From contig CM051027.1 of the NCBI GenBank assembly GCA_027627225.1, forward strand, positions 89,527,651 through 89,591,650: DNA of 64,000 nt, read 5' to 3'. The stretch comes from Congeria kusceri (lineage: Eukaryota > Mollusca > Bivalvia > Myida > Dreissenidae). The notes beneath the pieces were generated by a model, which was not told the origin of the DNA, did not search any database, and was given only the letters and a program-made list of their open reading frames with translations. Positions 1-11,025 of the stretch are shown here, piece after piece; position 1 is the stretch's first letter; each line of letters opens with the position of its first letter. A program made the position numbers and the translations under genes.

Positions 1-297
1 ATCAATACCACTTGCACCTTTGAGTACAATATATCCTCCATGTCATTGATATACAAAGAAAAAACAATCGGGAACAAAACACTCGCCTTGTCTTAGACCT
101 AAATGACTCTCAAATGCAGTTCCGATATCATTATGAAATGTCTTACTTTTGTGTACACATGAGTATGCATTGCTTTTATAACTGTAAAATGTCGTCCTCG
201 AATACCGAGTCTGTATATTCTGTACCAAAGATATCCCTTACAATGTAATCAAATGCATTTGTAATGTCAATAAAACAACAATAAAATTGCTTATTTT
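1..297 (-). pseudogene. LINE reverse transcriptase fragment (inverted part)
   Basis: Read on the minus strand, this stretch encodes pieces of a non-LTR retrotransposon reverse transcriptase. Near 180-290 there is a CFIDITNAFDYIVR segment, which matches the 'F-D-x-x-K-A-F-D' catalytic motif of RT motif A. Towards position 50-90 there is GLRQGEC followed, in another frame, by an 'INDME' remnant, typical of the RT segment just before the FADD box. Stops and frameshifts separate the pieces, so it is dead. The fragment runs off the left edge of the window. Its orientation is opposite to the C-terminal LINE piece that starts at about 300. Confidence 0.7.
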
Positions 298-299
298 AA

Positions 300-837
300 T
301 TTAAAATATGTTATTAAATGGTGAAGGACAAATAGGTGTCAAAATCAGCACACATAATGACTTTATATTGTCGGAGACAGGGATACTTAACCTTTTAACT
401 ATGAGTAAAATGAATATGATAAAGTACTGGTTTAAGGTGATCTGTGATCCAGAACATAAATTCATTAAAGTGATAGAGAAAAATATTCTTGACGATATTG
501 AAAGTAATCCCCTAAAAACCAACTGGGCAAATCAAGTGAAATGTAATCTAAGTTCATTGGGATTCTATCATGTCTGCTTGGCACAAGGTGTTGGTAATCT
601 CAATGGTTTCTTCTCTGTGTTTAAGCAAAGAATTACTGACACGTTTGTCGAAGGTGTAGAAGGACGCATAAATGGCTATCCAAGGGCATTATTTTATAGA
701 AATATCTTCTGTTTTGAACTTCAATTTTGCCTTAAATGGGTTAACATCGAGAAGGGAAGGTGGAATAATACCGATATTAGTTATATAGTGTTTGCCCAGT
801 TTGCCCTGTTTTCGAAGATAAATATCACTTTTTAATG
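300..837 (+). pseudogene. LINE C-terminal region relic
   Basis: An open frame of about 175 codons resembles the region after the reverse transcriptase of the LINE at 47.8-49.4 kb. Shared landmarks are the I-K-Y-W-(F/L)-K segment, 'LDD' followed by 'NW' and 'LSSLGFYHV', then 'FKQR' and an aromatic-rich stretch. Near 788 the frame shifts. In the next frame the Cys/His segment VCPVCPVFEDKYHFLM follows, the counterpart of the C-x-x-C...YHF zinc-knuckle-like tail. So it is the 3' part of a related but older LINE copy with at least one frameshift. No poly(A) tail was identified. Confidence 0.65.
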
Positions 838-1090
838 TAACATCTACTAACAAACAAGACAAAAATTCAATACATATATCAGTGTATTATAGACGTCACC
901 CTAGCATGTTAAAAGCCACAGAGTTATTTTCCTCATAGAATCCCAAGTTACTAGCTGTTTATGCATGTAGAGCTTTTGAAATGACATATACTGTCAGTAC
1001 ATGATGATTAATGCTATTTTATTAAGTTACATGCAATACATATCACTTTTATGAATACTGTGCATATTACTTTAATGTTTAACTTAGATA
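838..1090. other. AT-rich intergenic, nothing recognised
   Basis: No open frame, repeat or RNA could be supported here. It separates the LINE relic from the 61-bp tandem repeat. Confidence 0.4.
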
Positions 1091-1480
1091 TAATTTTTGC
1101 AAAGCATGAGAATACAGTACCGATAACTTTCACGTATTACTTAAATATAAATTATTTTTGTAAAACATGATAATACAGTACAGATCACTGTTATGTATAA
1201 CTACGATAAAAAATTATTTGTGTAAAGCATGAGAATACATTACAAATCACTTTTATGTATTACTAAGATATCATTAAGACAAATGTTCTGACCAAGTTTC
1301 AGGAAGATTTCTAAAGTGTTTACAAGCTTTTTCTTCAATTTGACCTAGTTTTTGACCCCACATGACCCAGATCATGTTTGTAAAGCATGATCATACAGTA
1401 CAGATTACTTTTGTGTATTACTTCGATACAAATAGTTTTTGTAAAGCACGAGTATACAGTACATAATACTTTTATATAGT
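1091..1480. repeat. ~61-bp tandem repeat, five degenerate copies
   Basis: The motif AAAGCATGAGAATACAGTAC (with variants) recurs at about 1101, 1162, 1224, 1382 and 1443, a period of 61-62 bp. Between copies three and four there is an extra ~97 bp (about 1270-1375) beginning 'aagacaaatgttctgaccaag'. This is a piece of a dispersed repeat that is also seen at 21.5-21.95 kb, so the array has been interrupted by it. Confidence 0.7.
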
Positions 1481-2410
1481 ACGCGCAGATATATATAATG
1501 TATTTCTCTTTCTTTAAGCATGATAATATTATTTGTTCCTATCTGTATAATTGTTATTCATGACGATCATGGGCCATGTTGGCCTTATTCGTTTTTTATA
1601 TGCTACATGGTACAATTTTTGAAAATAAATTATATTTTTCTTCTATTACCTATAATAAAAATATGAAATGTAATGAAAATATGTAATGAAAAATAGCACA
1701 AAACAACCTTCCTTAGCGAAAAATACTCATTTTATCGCGCAGTTTGAGCTTTATCCAGTTTAAGTTTGGACTTTATTTACACAATTTCTTCAAACAATTC
1801 GGCTTTATCCATAAATGAGCATACCATTCCAAGATATAATTGATTTTAACCCAGAAACCACTAAGGTATCAACTAATAAACGTTTGAATGCCCTTCTAGA
1901 TAGATTATATAATTATTCTGTAACGGTTTAGTTCACCAATGCGTCGATTTAGATGCCAAAAATTAAATAAATACGTATATTTTTTAAATATTTTTTATTT
2001 CCCCCAGAATTTTTTTTTTTTTTTTCCTAGAAAAACGTAGATTTCTGGCAATACACTTAATACATAATGGCGTTGGACATTACTTTTTGTATATATACTG
2101 ACTAAAATCGCCGAAAAGATTCAAAATATACTCCTACCTGCCTATAGCGGACGATATGTTTTCTCTGAAATTGGATTTATCATCTGCAAATTGGTTTCCC
2201 GACGTACAGGGGGTGATTATAGGCATACGGGTGCAAGGGGCAATAACTAGAGTGTTTGTGGACCGATCATGCTTATATTTGATCTAATCTAAGATCGGAC
2301 AAGGTGTAAATTAATCTATTTAATGTCTTTCACGATATTCAATACTGGACTTAGAATTTCACGCAAAATTCAAGTAATAAATACATGTGTAATGTGCATT
2401 TTTCATTAAA
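1481..2410. other. AT-rich intergenic, nothing recognised
   Basis: AT-rich sequence with short poly-A/T runs (for example around 2009-2026). No coding frame or structured repeat was found. Confidence 0.4.
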
Positions 2411-2724
2411 TAAAGGGCAATTACTCTGGAGGAAATTGACTGATTTTCACTTGTGAAACTTAACATGCATCACCGCACTATGTTGGTACATATTTGTTTT
2501 AAGTTTCATGGAATTCTATCAGCCAGTTACTAAGAAGTGGCGGCGGTCGGAAAAAAAGTGTGCATCTTTCATTGAAAAAAAAAGAAATAATTATTTTGAA
2601 AATTGACTATCGAATTGAAACTTGAAATGCATCATGTTGTAACATATTTATTTTTAGTTTCATGGGATTCTACCCGCCAGTTACTAAGGAATAGCGGCGG
2701 ACAGAAAAAATGATCGCATTTTTT
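2411..2724. repeat. Dispersed repeat, two related units
   Basis: Two related units contain 'aagtttcatgg(a/g)attct' followed by 'gccagttactaag' and 'gcggcgg' (ends near 2535 and 2700). The same motif set returns at 3785-4110, where it ends in GGACGGACGG runs. It is a dispersed mollusc-type repeat of unknown class; I see no coding capacity. Confidence 0.5.
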
Positions 2725-3783
2725 AGCTCAGCTGAGCACGAAGTGCTCGGTGAGCTATTGGTATAGGGGACCTCTCCGGCGTCGTCCATCGTCCGTATGC
2801 CGTCAACAATTTGGACCGTTTTCGCGATAAAGACTACATTTTTTATTCAGTCTTGACATAACTTGCACAGTTTGTGTATGACCATCAGATCTCAGCAGAC
2901 GTCAAAAATGGGCCAGATCGTGTTTCAAACACCGGAGTTATCGCCCTTTGTTTATGAAACAAATATACAAAAATGGACATTATTCGGGATATATTCTTCA
3001 TTTTTCATCCAATCTTTGCCACTCTTGCACAGTTTGTCTATGACCATAAGATTAAAGGTGAAGTCGAATATAAGCAAGATACCAGAAACACCAGAGTTAT
3101 TGCCCTTTGTTTATTAAAAAAAAAATATGCAAAAATGGTCATTGTTCAGGATAGACTTCATTTTTCATCCAATCTTCACCAATCGTGTACAGTTTGTCTA
3201 TGAACGTAAGACTACTGGTGAAGTCGAATAAAAGCATGATCGGGCCAGAAACACCACAGTTATTGCCCCTTCTGTTTGGAAAAAAAACATCAAGTTATCA
3301 ATGATTGGCTTGCACACACGATTTTTGATTCAATGTTGACCAAACTTACACAATTTGCACATGACCAGAGCCTGCATTAACATCATTGGACAGAAAATTA
3401 TCAAAGAAAAAGCAAAGCTTTACCTTATAGCACAGCCATCGCAATTATCGCATTGCAACTAGTTCTCCAAAACTGTTTGCGAAAAAGACATCAAAATCTA
3501 ATGTTTCTGCATTTTCCAGAATTGTCAATGACTTAATGAAAGAGGGTCAGGTAAGAATATCGAGAAAAATGATTTGAGAACCATTAGCAAAAAAACGCAC
3601 ATCCACTACCCAACTCGCACTTTAGTTAGCCCATTGCACTAACCGATGTTTTAAATCAAATTGATCCTATCCCCCTCTGCGTATTGTTCAGATACCTTAA
3701 TTTTCAAACCTGTCACAACAGTATGGCCTTCATCTGTACCAGTTCTCAGGTGAGCGCTTTGGGCCATCATGGCTCTCTTGTCA
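2724..3783. mobile_element. Helentron/pearl-like element with ~155-bp tandem core
   Basis: The left end begins TTTTTAGCTCAGCTGAGC and continues through a second hairpin (GAGCAC...GTGCTC) into 'ggtgagct'. The interior holds about four degenerate ~155-bp units with landmarks 'ttgcacagtttgt(c/g)tatgacc', 'agaaacaccagagttattgccc' and 'catttttcatccaatc'. The right end is 'ctcaggtgagcg...GGGCCATCATGGCTCTCTTG', a short hairpin followed by a TCTTG tail. The same two ends bound the array at 38.97-41.45 kb. Known pearl/Helentron-like bivalve elements have conserved ends around tandem-repeat cores; the assignment to that class is inference. Confidence 0.55.
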
Positions 3784-4165
3784 TTGAATAAAAGGCAATA
3801 AATTGACTTATCGAAGCGAAACTTGACGTGCATCTCCACGTCATGTTGATACATATGTATTTTAAGTTTCATGGAATTGTGCCTGTCATTAGTGAAAAAA
3901 GTGCATTTTTCATTGAAGAAAGAGCATAAACTCTGTTGGTACATGCATATTTATTTTAAGTTTCAAGACATATTTCTTTCATGACCCATGCAACTTAAAA
4001 TAATATGTACCAACAAAGTTATTGCCCTAGAATTGAATTCTTCCCGCCAGTTACTGAGGAATAGCGAGACGGACGGACGGGCGCAAGGACGGACGGACGG
4101 ACAGACTACGCCATTTCAATATCCCCTCCCGATTTCATCTGCGGAGGATAAAACGATTAGATAAT
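3784..4165. repeat. Dispersed repeat with GGAC-rich end
   Basis: Further copies of the 'aagtttcatggaatt...gccagttact' repeat, ending at 4068-4105 in GGACGGAC microsatellite runs and then 'tcccgatttcatctgcggagg'. Related to 2411-2724. Confidence 0.5.
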
Positions 4166-4279
4166 GGCCCCGATCACACTAGCAAAGATTGTCTGTCTCA
4201 CAATTTCGTGACCAAAAGCCACATCGCGAGTCCACGAGATCACATTTTTCACAGTGAAGATCTTAACAAAAGAGCATGA

Positions 4280-4499
4280 GGCGTGTCGTGGGATAACCGG
4301 GCTTACTACATGTGCGTAGTGTCGTCCCGGATCAGGCTAGTCCAAGACGTCACTTTCCACTTTTATGGCATTTTCTGTTCAAGGAAGTCTCTTCTAAACA
4401 TAAATCCACTGTATGCGACAAGTGTCGTCCTGGTGCACAGGCTAATCCGGGACGACACTTTATGCACATGTATTAAGCCCGGTTTTCCCACGACACGCC
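4280..4499. mobile_element. Palindromic MITE (GTGTCGTCC family), copy 1
   Basis: The inverted ends are GGCGTGTCGTGGGATAACCG at the left and CGGTTTTCCCACGACACGCC at the right. The interior is itself palindromic around repeated 'gtgtcgtcc(c/t)gg' blocks. There is no coding capacity. A second, better preserved copy lies at 28360-28622, and the right end alone occurs at 35228-35280. I recall this as a very abundant dispersed palindrome in dreissenid mussels; that recollection is unchecked. Confidence 0.75.
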
Positions 4500-6345
4500 C
4501 CGTATTGACTTTATTCTACCATGCTAATTTGAATGAGACAGACTATATGGTATACACTAAACATCTCTTCTGATGCAAATCATTATAGAAAAAGTAAGCA
4601 ACAAACGGGTGTACATTATTCATTATCGTCTTTTATTTCACTGATGAATGGTGTATTTAAAAACGTATAACACGCGCAGACGCATTCATCAGAAACTTGT
4701 ACTTTTAGAAAGCTGTGTTAATATCGGAGGGTATTCCATTGCATACCTCAACAACAATTGTGATATTACAAATAACTAAATACGACTTAATACTTATCTA
4801 ATATTTACTGTGCATTTACAACAATTGCGATAATAATAAAATACTATTTAAAAGTAAATGTACGTATCTAACAGTTTACTGTGTATTTCCGTATAATAAA
4901 TTCAACTAGCACATAGTGTTGATTGTGTAACATTACCTAATTTACATACGATCGTATGTAAAAACAACATTGTTTTGCTCCGATATTGTATTCTCGATTA
5001 CACGTATCATGTGACGACCGCAATACTGTTACAGTTCACGCCGTACAGATCTCTGTGTTTTGATATAATTATTATATTGCTTGATTACATACAGTAAAGC
5101 GTTTTCCTTTATTTGCAAAACTTTGGTAAACTCTTGTAGTGATAACACCGCATTAAAATTTCATACGATTTATTAACGTATCGAACGAAGGTTCAAGCAC
5201 GTTACACTTTATAAGCAAAATGCAACACGAGAAAATCAATCCATTCGCACCTGAGCATCATTATCAGTTATTTTATAACTTCACGAATATCTGTATGACT
5301 GACGATGGCACCAATGTTAAATATGCAAAAGAATAAATAAATGTTTATCAAAATATGTTATAAACTGTTCCGAGTTGCTATATGTGTATATATATTAATT
5401 GCTTAATTCTCATCTTTAATATAATGGTCTGTTGACCAAAATTTGGGCAGCCTTATATACCAGCGAGTGGACAAAAGTGGGCAGAAGTGGCTATTTCGCC
5501 TTTTTCTGGCCAGAGCTTGTGGGCGAAGTTGGCCATTTACGGTCAAAACTGGGCGACAAATTAACCAAAATTGGAATAGGCACTTAGCAACGACTTATAC
5601 TTGAACCAAATGACTGCTATACTGAAAATAACACACACGATATGCCTCTTTAATGCAAAGTTTACAAAGGGTTAAATACTAGTACACATAAACATTACCA
5701 GAAGTCTAAAATTAGACATTGCGATAAATGTAACGATGACACATTCGACCAGAATGCACTCGGAAAAATGGCTGACAAAGAAGTAGCGTTTTCAAAGGCA
5801 AAATAAGCTTTAACGTAAAAATACGATTAACATTCAATAATGGAGTGCTGTTACTCTGCGGAAAGTTGGTTTACTAACACAAGTTATACATAATAATAGT
5901 GTTGTGCACTTAAACTGGATTAAAACATGAAAATACTGATCATCAAATGTGTAAACAACAAGGCAGGAGACTGGACCAATGTTTCGGACATCCAAATCGG
6001 CTTTTAAAATACAGAAAACACAGGTTGACAACCATGATATGGTTTATGTGTAAGTTGGCCGTAAATATCAGGTCATCGTGCATATATAATATGTTTTGGT
6101 TGTCGCATGCCTTGTGTTGATGCTCAGGTGGCTAGTAAAATACATCATGTAACAACAACAAGGTGATCAGCTAACACAAAAGTTAAAAGTTATTGTTCCT
6201 GTTATTATGCGGGGCATAACAATATTATATAGACATTTGACAAAGCGAGCATTAACAACACGTTTCTTACTAGTTTTCTGCGCCACTAGTCGATGCTTTA
6301 CACAATGGTATATAGTTCTATAGACAAAACACGTGTAACAGTCGA
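4500..6345. other. Intergenic, no gene recognised
   Basis: AT-rich DNA. The only local structure is a G-rich stretch at about 5440-5580 with repeated 'gggc(a/g)' and 'ggcca' words and no frame of note. No RNA gene or transposon end was supported. Confidence 0.4.
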
Positions 6346-6665
6346 TAAATATGTCTTTAGTGTAGTACATAGCCCAGACTATATAATTATACTTTAGTCC
6401 CAACAGTTCTAATAGTCGATATCTATATTGAACTCGTATCACTGTAATGTAATTGTAATGTAATGCATAGCCAAGACTATGCATTAATTAGTCCAAACAG
6501 TTTTAATACAATATAGTCGAAATATGTCGGACTATAGTTTAGCACATAGTGACAACTGTACATGTACAAACGGTTCAAAGCAGTCGGTATATATGACTAT
6601 AGTGTATTTTCTATAGTCCATATTACTGTTTTATAGTACATAACCAAGGCTACACATTCTATAGC
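6346..6665. repeat. Degenerate ~110-bp tandem repeat
   Basis: Landmarks 'tagtacatagcc(a)aagactat', 'tagtcc(c/a)aacagtt(t/c)taat' and 'actatagt' recur at about 6360, 6462, 6530 and 6640. The copies differ by many substitutions and indels. It lies just left of the Harbinger-like element. Confidence 0.5.
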
Positions 6666-6907
6666 CCAATTTGCTCACTTAAGATTCTGATAGGACTGCA
6701 ATGCTGTGCATAAGGCCGCTTTTCCATATGTCCGTATCCGCATTGCGCAAATCCGCATCCGGAAAAAATCAAACAAGGTGAAAACAGTTGGACCGTTTCC
6801 GTATGTCCGCAGTCTGTATCCGCAAAAAATAGCTCGGTGAGCGATTTTATGCGGATGCGGACGACATGGTATTTAACTAAGTATGTTAAACAAAGAGCTG
6901 TTATACA

Positions 6908-7965
6908 TAACAAGAGCTGTCGGAGGACAGCGCGCTCGACTTTTCTTGTGCTTGTCAGAGTACAGGCATTTTTTTTTCAAAACAAGAAATATGGAAATTC
7001 CACGAAATCAAAATGTAATTAAGTCAGCAGATTAATAAAATTTTTAGTAAAAGTGACCTTGACCCCACCCACCCAATATGCAATCCCAAGCAAGGTCTCG
7101 ATATAAGGTATCAATGTATTCAGTTTCATTAAAATATCTCAATGCATTCTCGAGTTATTGATCGGAAACCATTTTTCTATTCTTAGTAACAGACCTTGAC
7201 CTTGTTACCGCACCTACCCCATACGCAATCCCAAGCAATGTCTGGATATAAGGTATCTATGTATAGTTTCATTAAAATATCTCAATGCATTCTCAAGTTA
7301 TTGAGTAGAAACCGTTTTTCTATTTTAGTAACAGTGACATTGACCCTATATGCAATCCCAAGAGATGTCTCCATATAAGGTATGTATCTTTTAAGTTTCA
7401 TTAAAAGTTATCAAGTTATTTCTATTTTTAGTAACAGTGACCTTGAACCCACCCACCCCATATGCAATCCCAAGTGATGTCTCGATATAAGGTATGTATG
7501 TATACAGTTTCATTAAAATATCTCAATGCGTTCTCAAGTTATTGAACGCAAACCGTTTTTCTATTTTTAGTAACATTGACTTTGACCCCACCCACCCCAT
7601 ATGCAATTCCAAGCAAGGTTTCGATATAAGTAATCTATGTATTAAGTTTCATTAAAATATCTCAATGCGTTCTCAAGTTATTGAGCGGAAACCGTTTTTC
7701 TATTTATAGTAACAGACCTTGACCCCACCCATCCCGTATGCAATCCCATGTGAGGTCTTGATATAAGGTATCTATGTATTAAGTTTTATTAGAATATCTC
7801 AATTTGTTCTCAAGTAATTGAGTGGAAACAGTTTTTTATTTTTATTAACAGTGACCTTGACCCCACCCACCCCATATGCAATCCCTAGCAAGGTCTCGCT
7901 ATAAGGTGTCTATGTTTGCAGTTTCATTACAATAGCTTAATCCATTCTTGAGTTAGAGAGTGGAA
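6908..7965 (+). repeat. ~130-bp tandem array with AACAAGAG end
   Basis: It starts AACAAGAGCTGTCGGAGGACAG, a short hairpin terminus, and then holds about seven degenerate units of roughly 130 bp. Landmarks are 'gaccttgaccccaccca(c)ccc(a)tatgcaatccca', 'atataaggtatctatgta' and 'tttcattaaaatatctcaat'. Nested inside the Harbinger-like element. The same terminal word followed by a hairpin occurs at the ends of other arrays in the window. Confidence 0.7.
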
Positions 7966-8370
7966 ACAAAAAGTTGAGAAACTAGCTTACCAAAAAACTT
8001 TAACCTGTCCATATAGCTTATATGTAAAATTTCTAAGTGTAGAAAGGCCCATAATTTTGACAAATTTCAAACTAGAGTTATCAAAATTGGCCCATGAGTT
8101 CATTTTAATATAGGGAATAAGTGCTCTAAGTTCGAATGAAATCCCTTAAGCCATTCCTGAGAAACCAGCTCAACGAAAAACTTCAACCTGTCCATATAGC
8201 TTATGTAAAATTTCTAAGTGTAAAACGTCCATCATTTTGACAAATTTCAAACTAGAGTTACCAAACTTGGCCTATAGGTTCACTTTAATGTGGGGAATAT
8301 ATATTTTAAGTTTAAATGAAATCCCTCAAGCCATTCCTGAGGAACTAGCTTACCAAAAAACTTTAACCTA
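7966..8370. repeat. Two direct copies of a ~190-bp repeat
   Basis: 'gaaac(t/c)agct(t/c)a(c)c(c/g)aaaaaactt' followed by 'aacctgtccatatagctta(t)', 'taaaatttctaagtgta' and 'aatgaaatccct(t/c)aagccattcctga' occurs twice in tandem, with a partial third copy up to the inverted end. No coding capacity. Confidence 0.65.
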
Positions 8371-8420
8371 GCTCGTATAATATTTATGCGGATATGGACA
8401 TATGGCAAAGCGGCCTAACC

Positions 8421-8541
8421 CTACATATACATGATATCGTCTAAACATCTAGCTGTAACAGTCGCAGTGACAGCAGTCTTCATATTCCAAACAAGTAGAA
8501 CAACCAGCCGTGCACGTTCTTCATCAAGTTGTTCCACACCT
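8421..8541 (-). CDS. Orphan exon-like ORF (uncertain)
   Basis: On the minus strand a good 3' splice-site sequence (TGTATTTTACAG, 8552-8541) is followed by an open frame of about 39 codons. It reads VEQLDEERARLVVLLVWNMK and ends at a TAG at about 8421. Codon use looks protein-like and the frame starts right at the candidate acceptor. It touches the right boundary of the Harbinger-like element. I do not recognise the protein and see no partner exon; it may be a chance ORF or a terminal exon of an unseen minus-strand gene. Confidence 0.22.
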
Positions 8542-8859
8542 GTAAAATACATGTAATAGTTATATAGTTAATACAGATATAAACATGACATTATACCTAA
8601 TAACCGTTTATATTTCTTTCTATAATGAACCAAATTCAATAAACCCAACTTGGTGAATGCGCTTTTCATGCAGCAGGACATTATGTTCTGAACACGAAAA
8701 TGCCTGTAGGTAAATTAAATGCATGTACATAAACTGTGCATAGGTGCATAGGCGTAAATGTTCAGCAACATGTTTTAACAATTGAAATGCTGCATACTAA
8801 CTATATAGAATACTAGTATAGTATTGTTCGGTATGTTGCTTTGATATTCCATTTTTATT

Positions 8860-10867
8860 CAGGGTTGCCACTTTGTTGAGAAAATGAAATTCTCTGACTT
8901 TTCCCTGACTAAATTTTACTTTTCACTGAGCAGTACCATGACATTTTTTCGGCCTCCTCCTCGCATACAGCCGTCCAATCCACTGCTTTATATTTATTTT
9001 GTGTTAGATATATCAAACTTTCATGTTTTAGATATATCAAACTTTCATTAACAAATACCAAAAATATACCAGTTTAGATATTATAATGATGAAATTTGTC
9101 AGTGACAATAATTTACTAGACTTTACTATAAATGCATATATACATGCATAAACATATAAACATGCTTAGCACACAAACATGCTTATCAAATAATAATTGT
9201 GGAATACACCAGAATTACATGAAACTTTATAATGTGCACATGACAAAAATGAGTAACTCTGCGTCATGGGTGCTACTAGGGTTTATAACCTTTACTGGGA
9301 AGAAAACGTTCTTCACTGTATTCACCTTTGATACTACTGCAAATTTATCTCTGTGCTACTGTCCGTTGGCATGGCTTCTAAGAGCCTGCTTCCTAATATT
9401 TTCAAGCAAAAGTCCTACACCACACAAGACATGTTGTTTTTTTACATTTGTTGAGTCCTTTCTTACCCATGCTGAAAACTCTGAGTCAGTCAACCAAGCA
9501 TCATTAAATATTGGTTGTTGACTCTTGTTTGAAACTTAAATGTACTCATATCTAAAGATCTATTTTTATTCATCTATTAGTAAGTGTAACCTTAAAATAG
9601 AAGCATGCATGTTTGATTTATGAACTATCAAACCATATCATCATCTGTTTGATAACTTATTGACTAACACACTGTAGAATTGGATGCATGTGACTGCCTT
9701 TGAGGCAAGGGTTGCAAGGCCTTTCAGTCTTCAAAAGTCTGAAGTTAGCATGAACACAAAATTGATTCAAATAGATTAACTCAGGGTGTTCAGTAGACAG
9801 CAAATTTCAAGAGTCATTGACCCTTTGACCAAAATTTTAAAGGGTCAAAATTCAATTTTGAAGAGTCAAATTCAAATATTCACAAGTCACCAAAACAAAA
9901 ACAGACAAACTCAAAGTTCACATTATACTAATAAATATAATAAATAACAAAATATTACTAAAGTAAAAAATCAACCTGGTATGGTCATAATATTAGAAAT
10001 AAGCCTTTGTAAGTTTGTGTTAGGTGTTGTTGTTGTTTTCATTCAATGTACATTGTTTAGAAAGACCTAAAAAGGTAAATGCTGCTATTTTTTGGTTTTA
10101 TCAACAAATATCCGAAAGTGTTGTCCGAAATTATTGACAGCTGTAAATTTTCGGCCGATTTTTGCAAGTGTTTAATCAGTATTGTTTTTAGATAATTATA
10201 TTTTATGTGAAATATTGTTATTATTTAACCCTTTAAACATCATTTCATCTACAATTTAACATGTAAATATCAGAATTATCCTGGTTGACAGTACACAAAC
10301 GCCGTAACAAAAGGTGTAACAAACTGAAGTTCACAACGAGGCTAAGGGTGTAGAATGAAAATGTCTGTGTTTTCATTGGTGGAAGGGTCAAATACATACA
10401 CTGATACCTTATGGAAGATCTTATCAGTAAATGCCAAATGAATTAAGATAAGGTAGGCCTAATGTGTTTACAACAGACAGTGTCTTGATTGGCTTCAGTT
10501 GTAAAGGAAGTGATGACTCAATCCAGACATTTACCAAGGGTCAATATGACTCTTTGGGTGATTTTACCATGCGTCAATTTCATGATTTCAATGAAAATCA
10601 CAGGTCAAAACCCCGGAGCTCGGTCAAACGAACACCCTGTAATAACATTATGTTTATACACAATCACACCAAAATGTGTTTGGAAATACTCATAAATACT
10701 GCTTGGAGACTGTCATAGCCACAGAATTTTTTTTTAATCGACCCAGAATTTCAATTTTCCCAGACTTTTCCCTAACTTCTCTTACCATTTTCCAGATTTC
10801 CCTGACAATTCACTGACCTTGAAAAAAATCATTTTTCCCTGACTTTTCAAGTTAAGTGGCAACCGTG
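8860..10867. mobile_element. Decayed hAT-like element
   Basis: Approximate inverted ends are CAGGGTTGCCACTTTGTTGA at the left and AAGTGGCAACCGTG at the right. Both arms carry 'ttccctgac' words next to the ends. No clean 8-bp target duplication remains; only TTATT is shared by both flanks. The interior has a minus-strand hAT-type N-terminal domain relic (9290-9514) and short ORFs I do not recognise. Confidence 0.55.
9290..9514 (-). pseudogene. hAT-type transposase N-terminal domain relic
   Basis: The minus-strand frame reads NDAWLTDSEFSAWVRKD, then a CxxC-like remnant, then IRKQALRSHANGQ, an in-frame stop, and 'NTVKNVFF'. This is the layout of the zinc-finger module at the start of many animal hAT-related proteins: 'F..W', C-x-x-C, 'G..AL..H..G..H', 'FF'. 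One cysteine and the final histidine context are degraded and there is at least one stop. It supports calling the surrounding 2-kb unit a hAT relic. Confidence 0.5.
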
Positions 10868-11025
10868 TTATTGAAAACCAGATTTTATGAAAATGATCTC
10901 ATTAACCATGTAAATATAAATGTAAATAAGATGCGTATGCATGGTACATATTTTAACTAAAACTTGCTTTGAAAACCAGCAAATGACATCATATAATATG
11001 TGTTTATTCTGGATGAAATTTTAGA

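Larger units (their letters stand above)
6711..8418. mobile_element. PIF/Harbinger-like non-autonomous element
   Basis: The inverted ends are GGCCGCTTTTCCATATGTCC (from 6714) and GGACATATGGCAAAGCGGCC (to 8415), flanked on both sides by TAA (6711-6713 and 8416-8418). A 3-bp T-A-A type duplication and GG..CC termini fit the PIF/Harbinger superfamily. The inverted ends continue towards 'cgtatccgcat'. There is no transposase. The interior is filled by a tandem array and two ~190-bp repeats. Confidence 0.7.
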
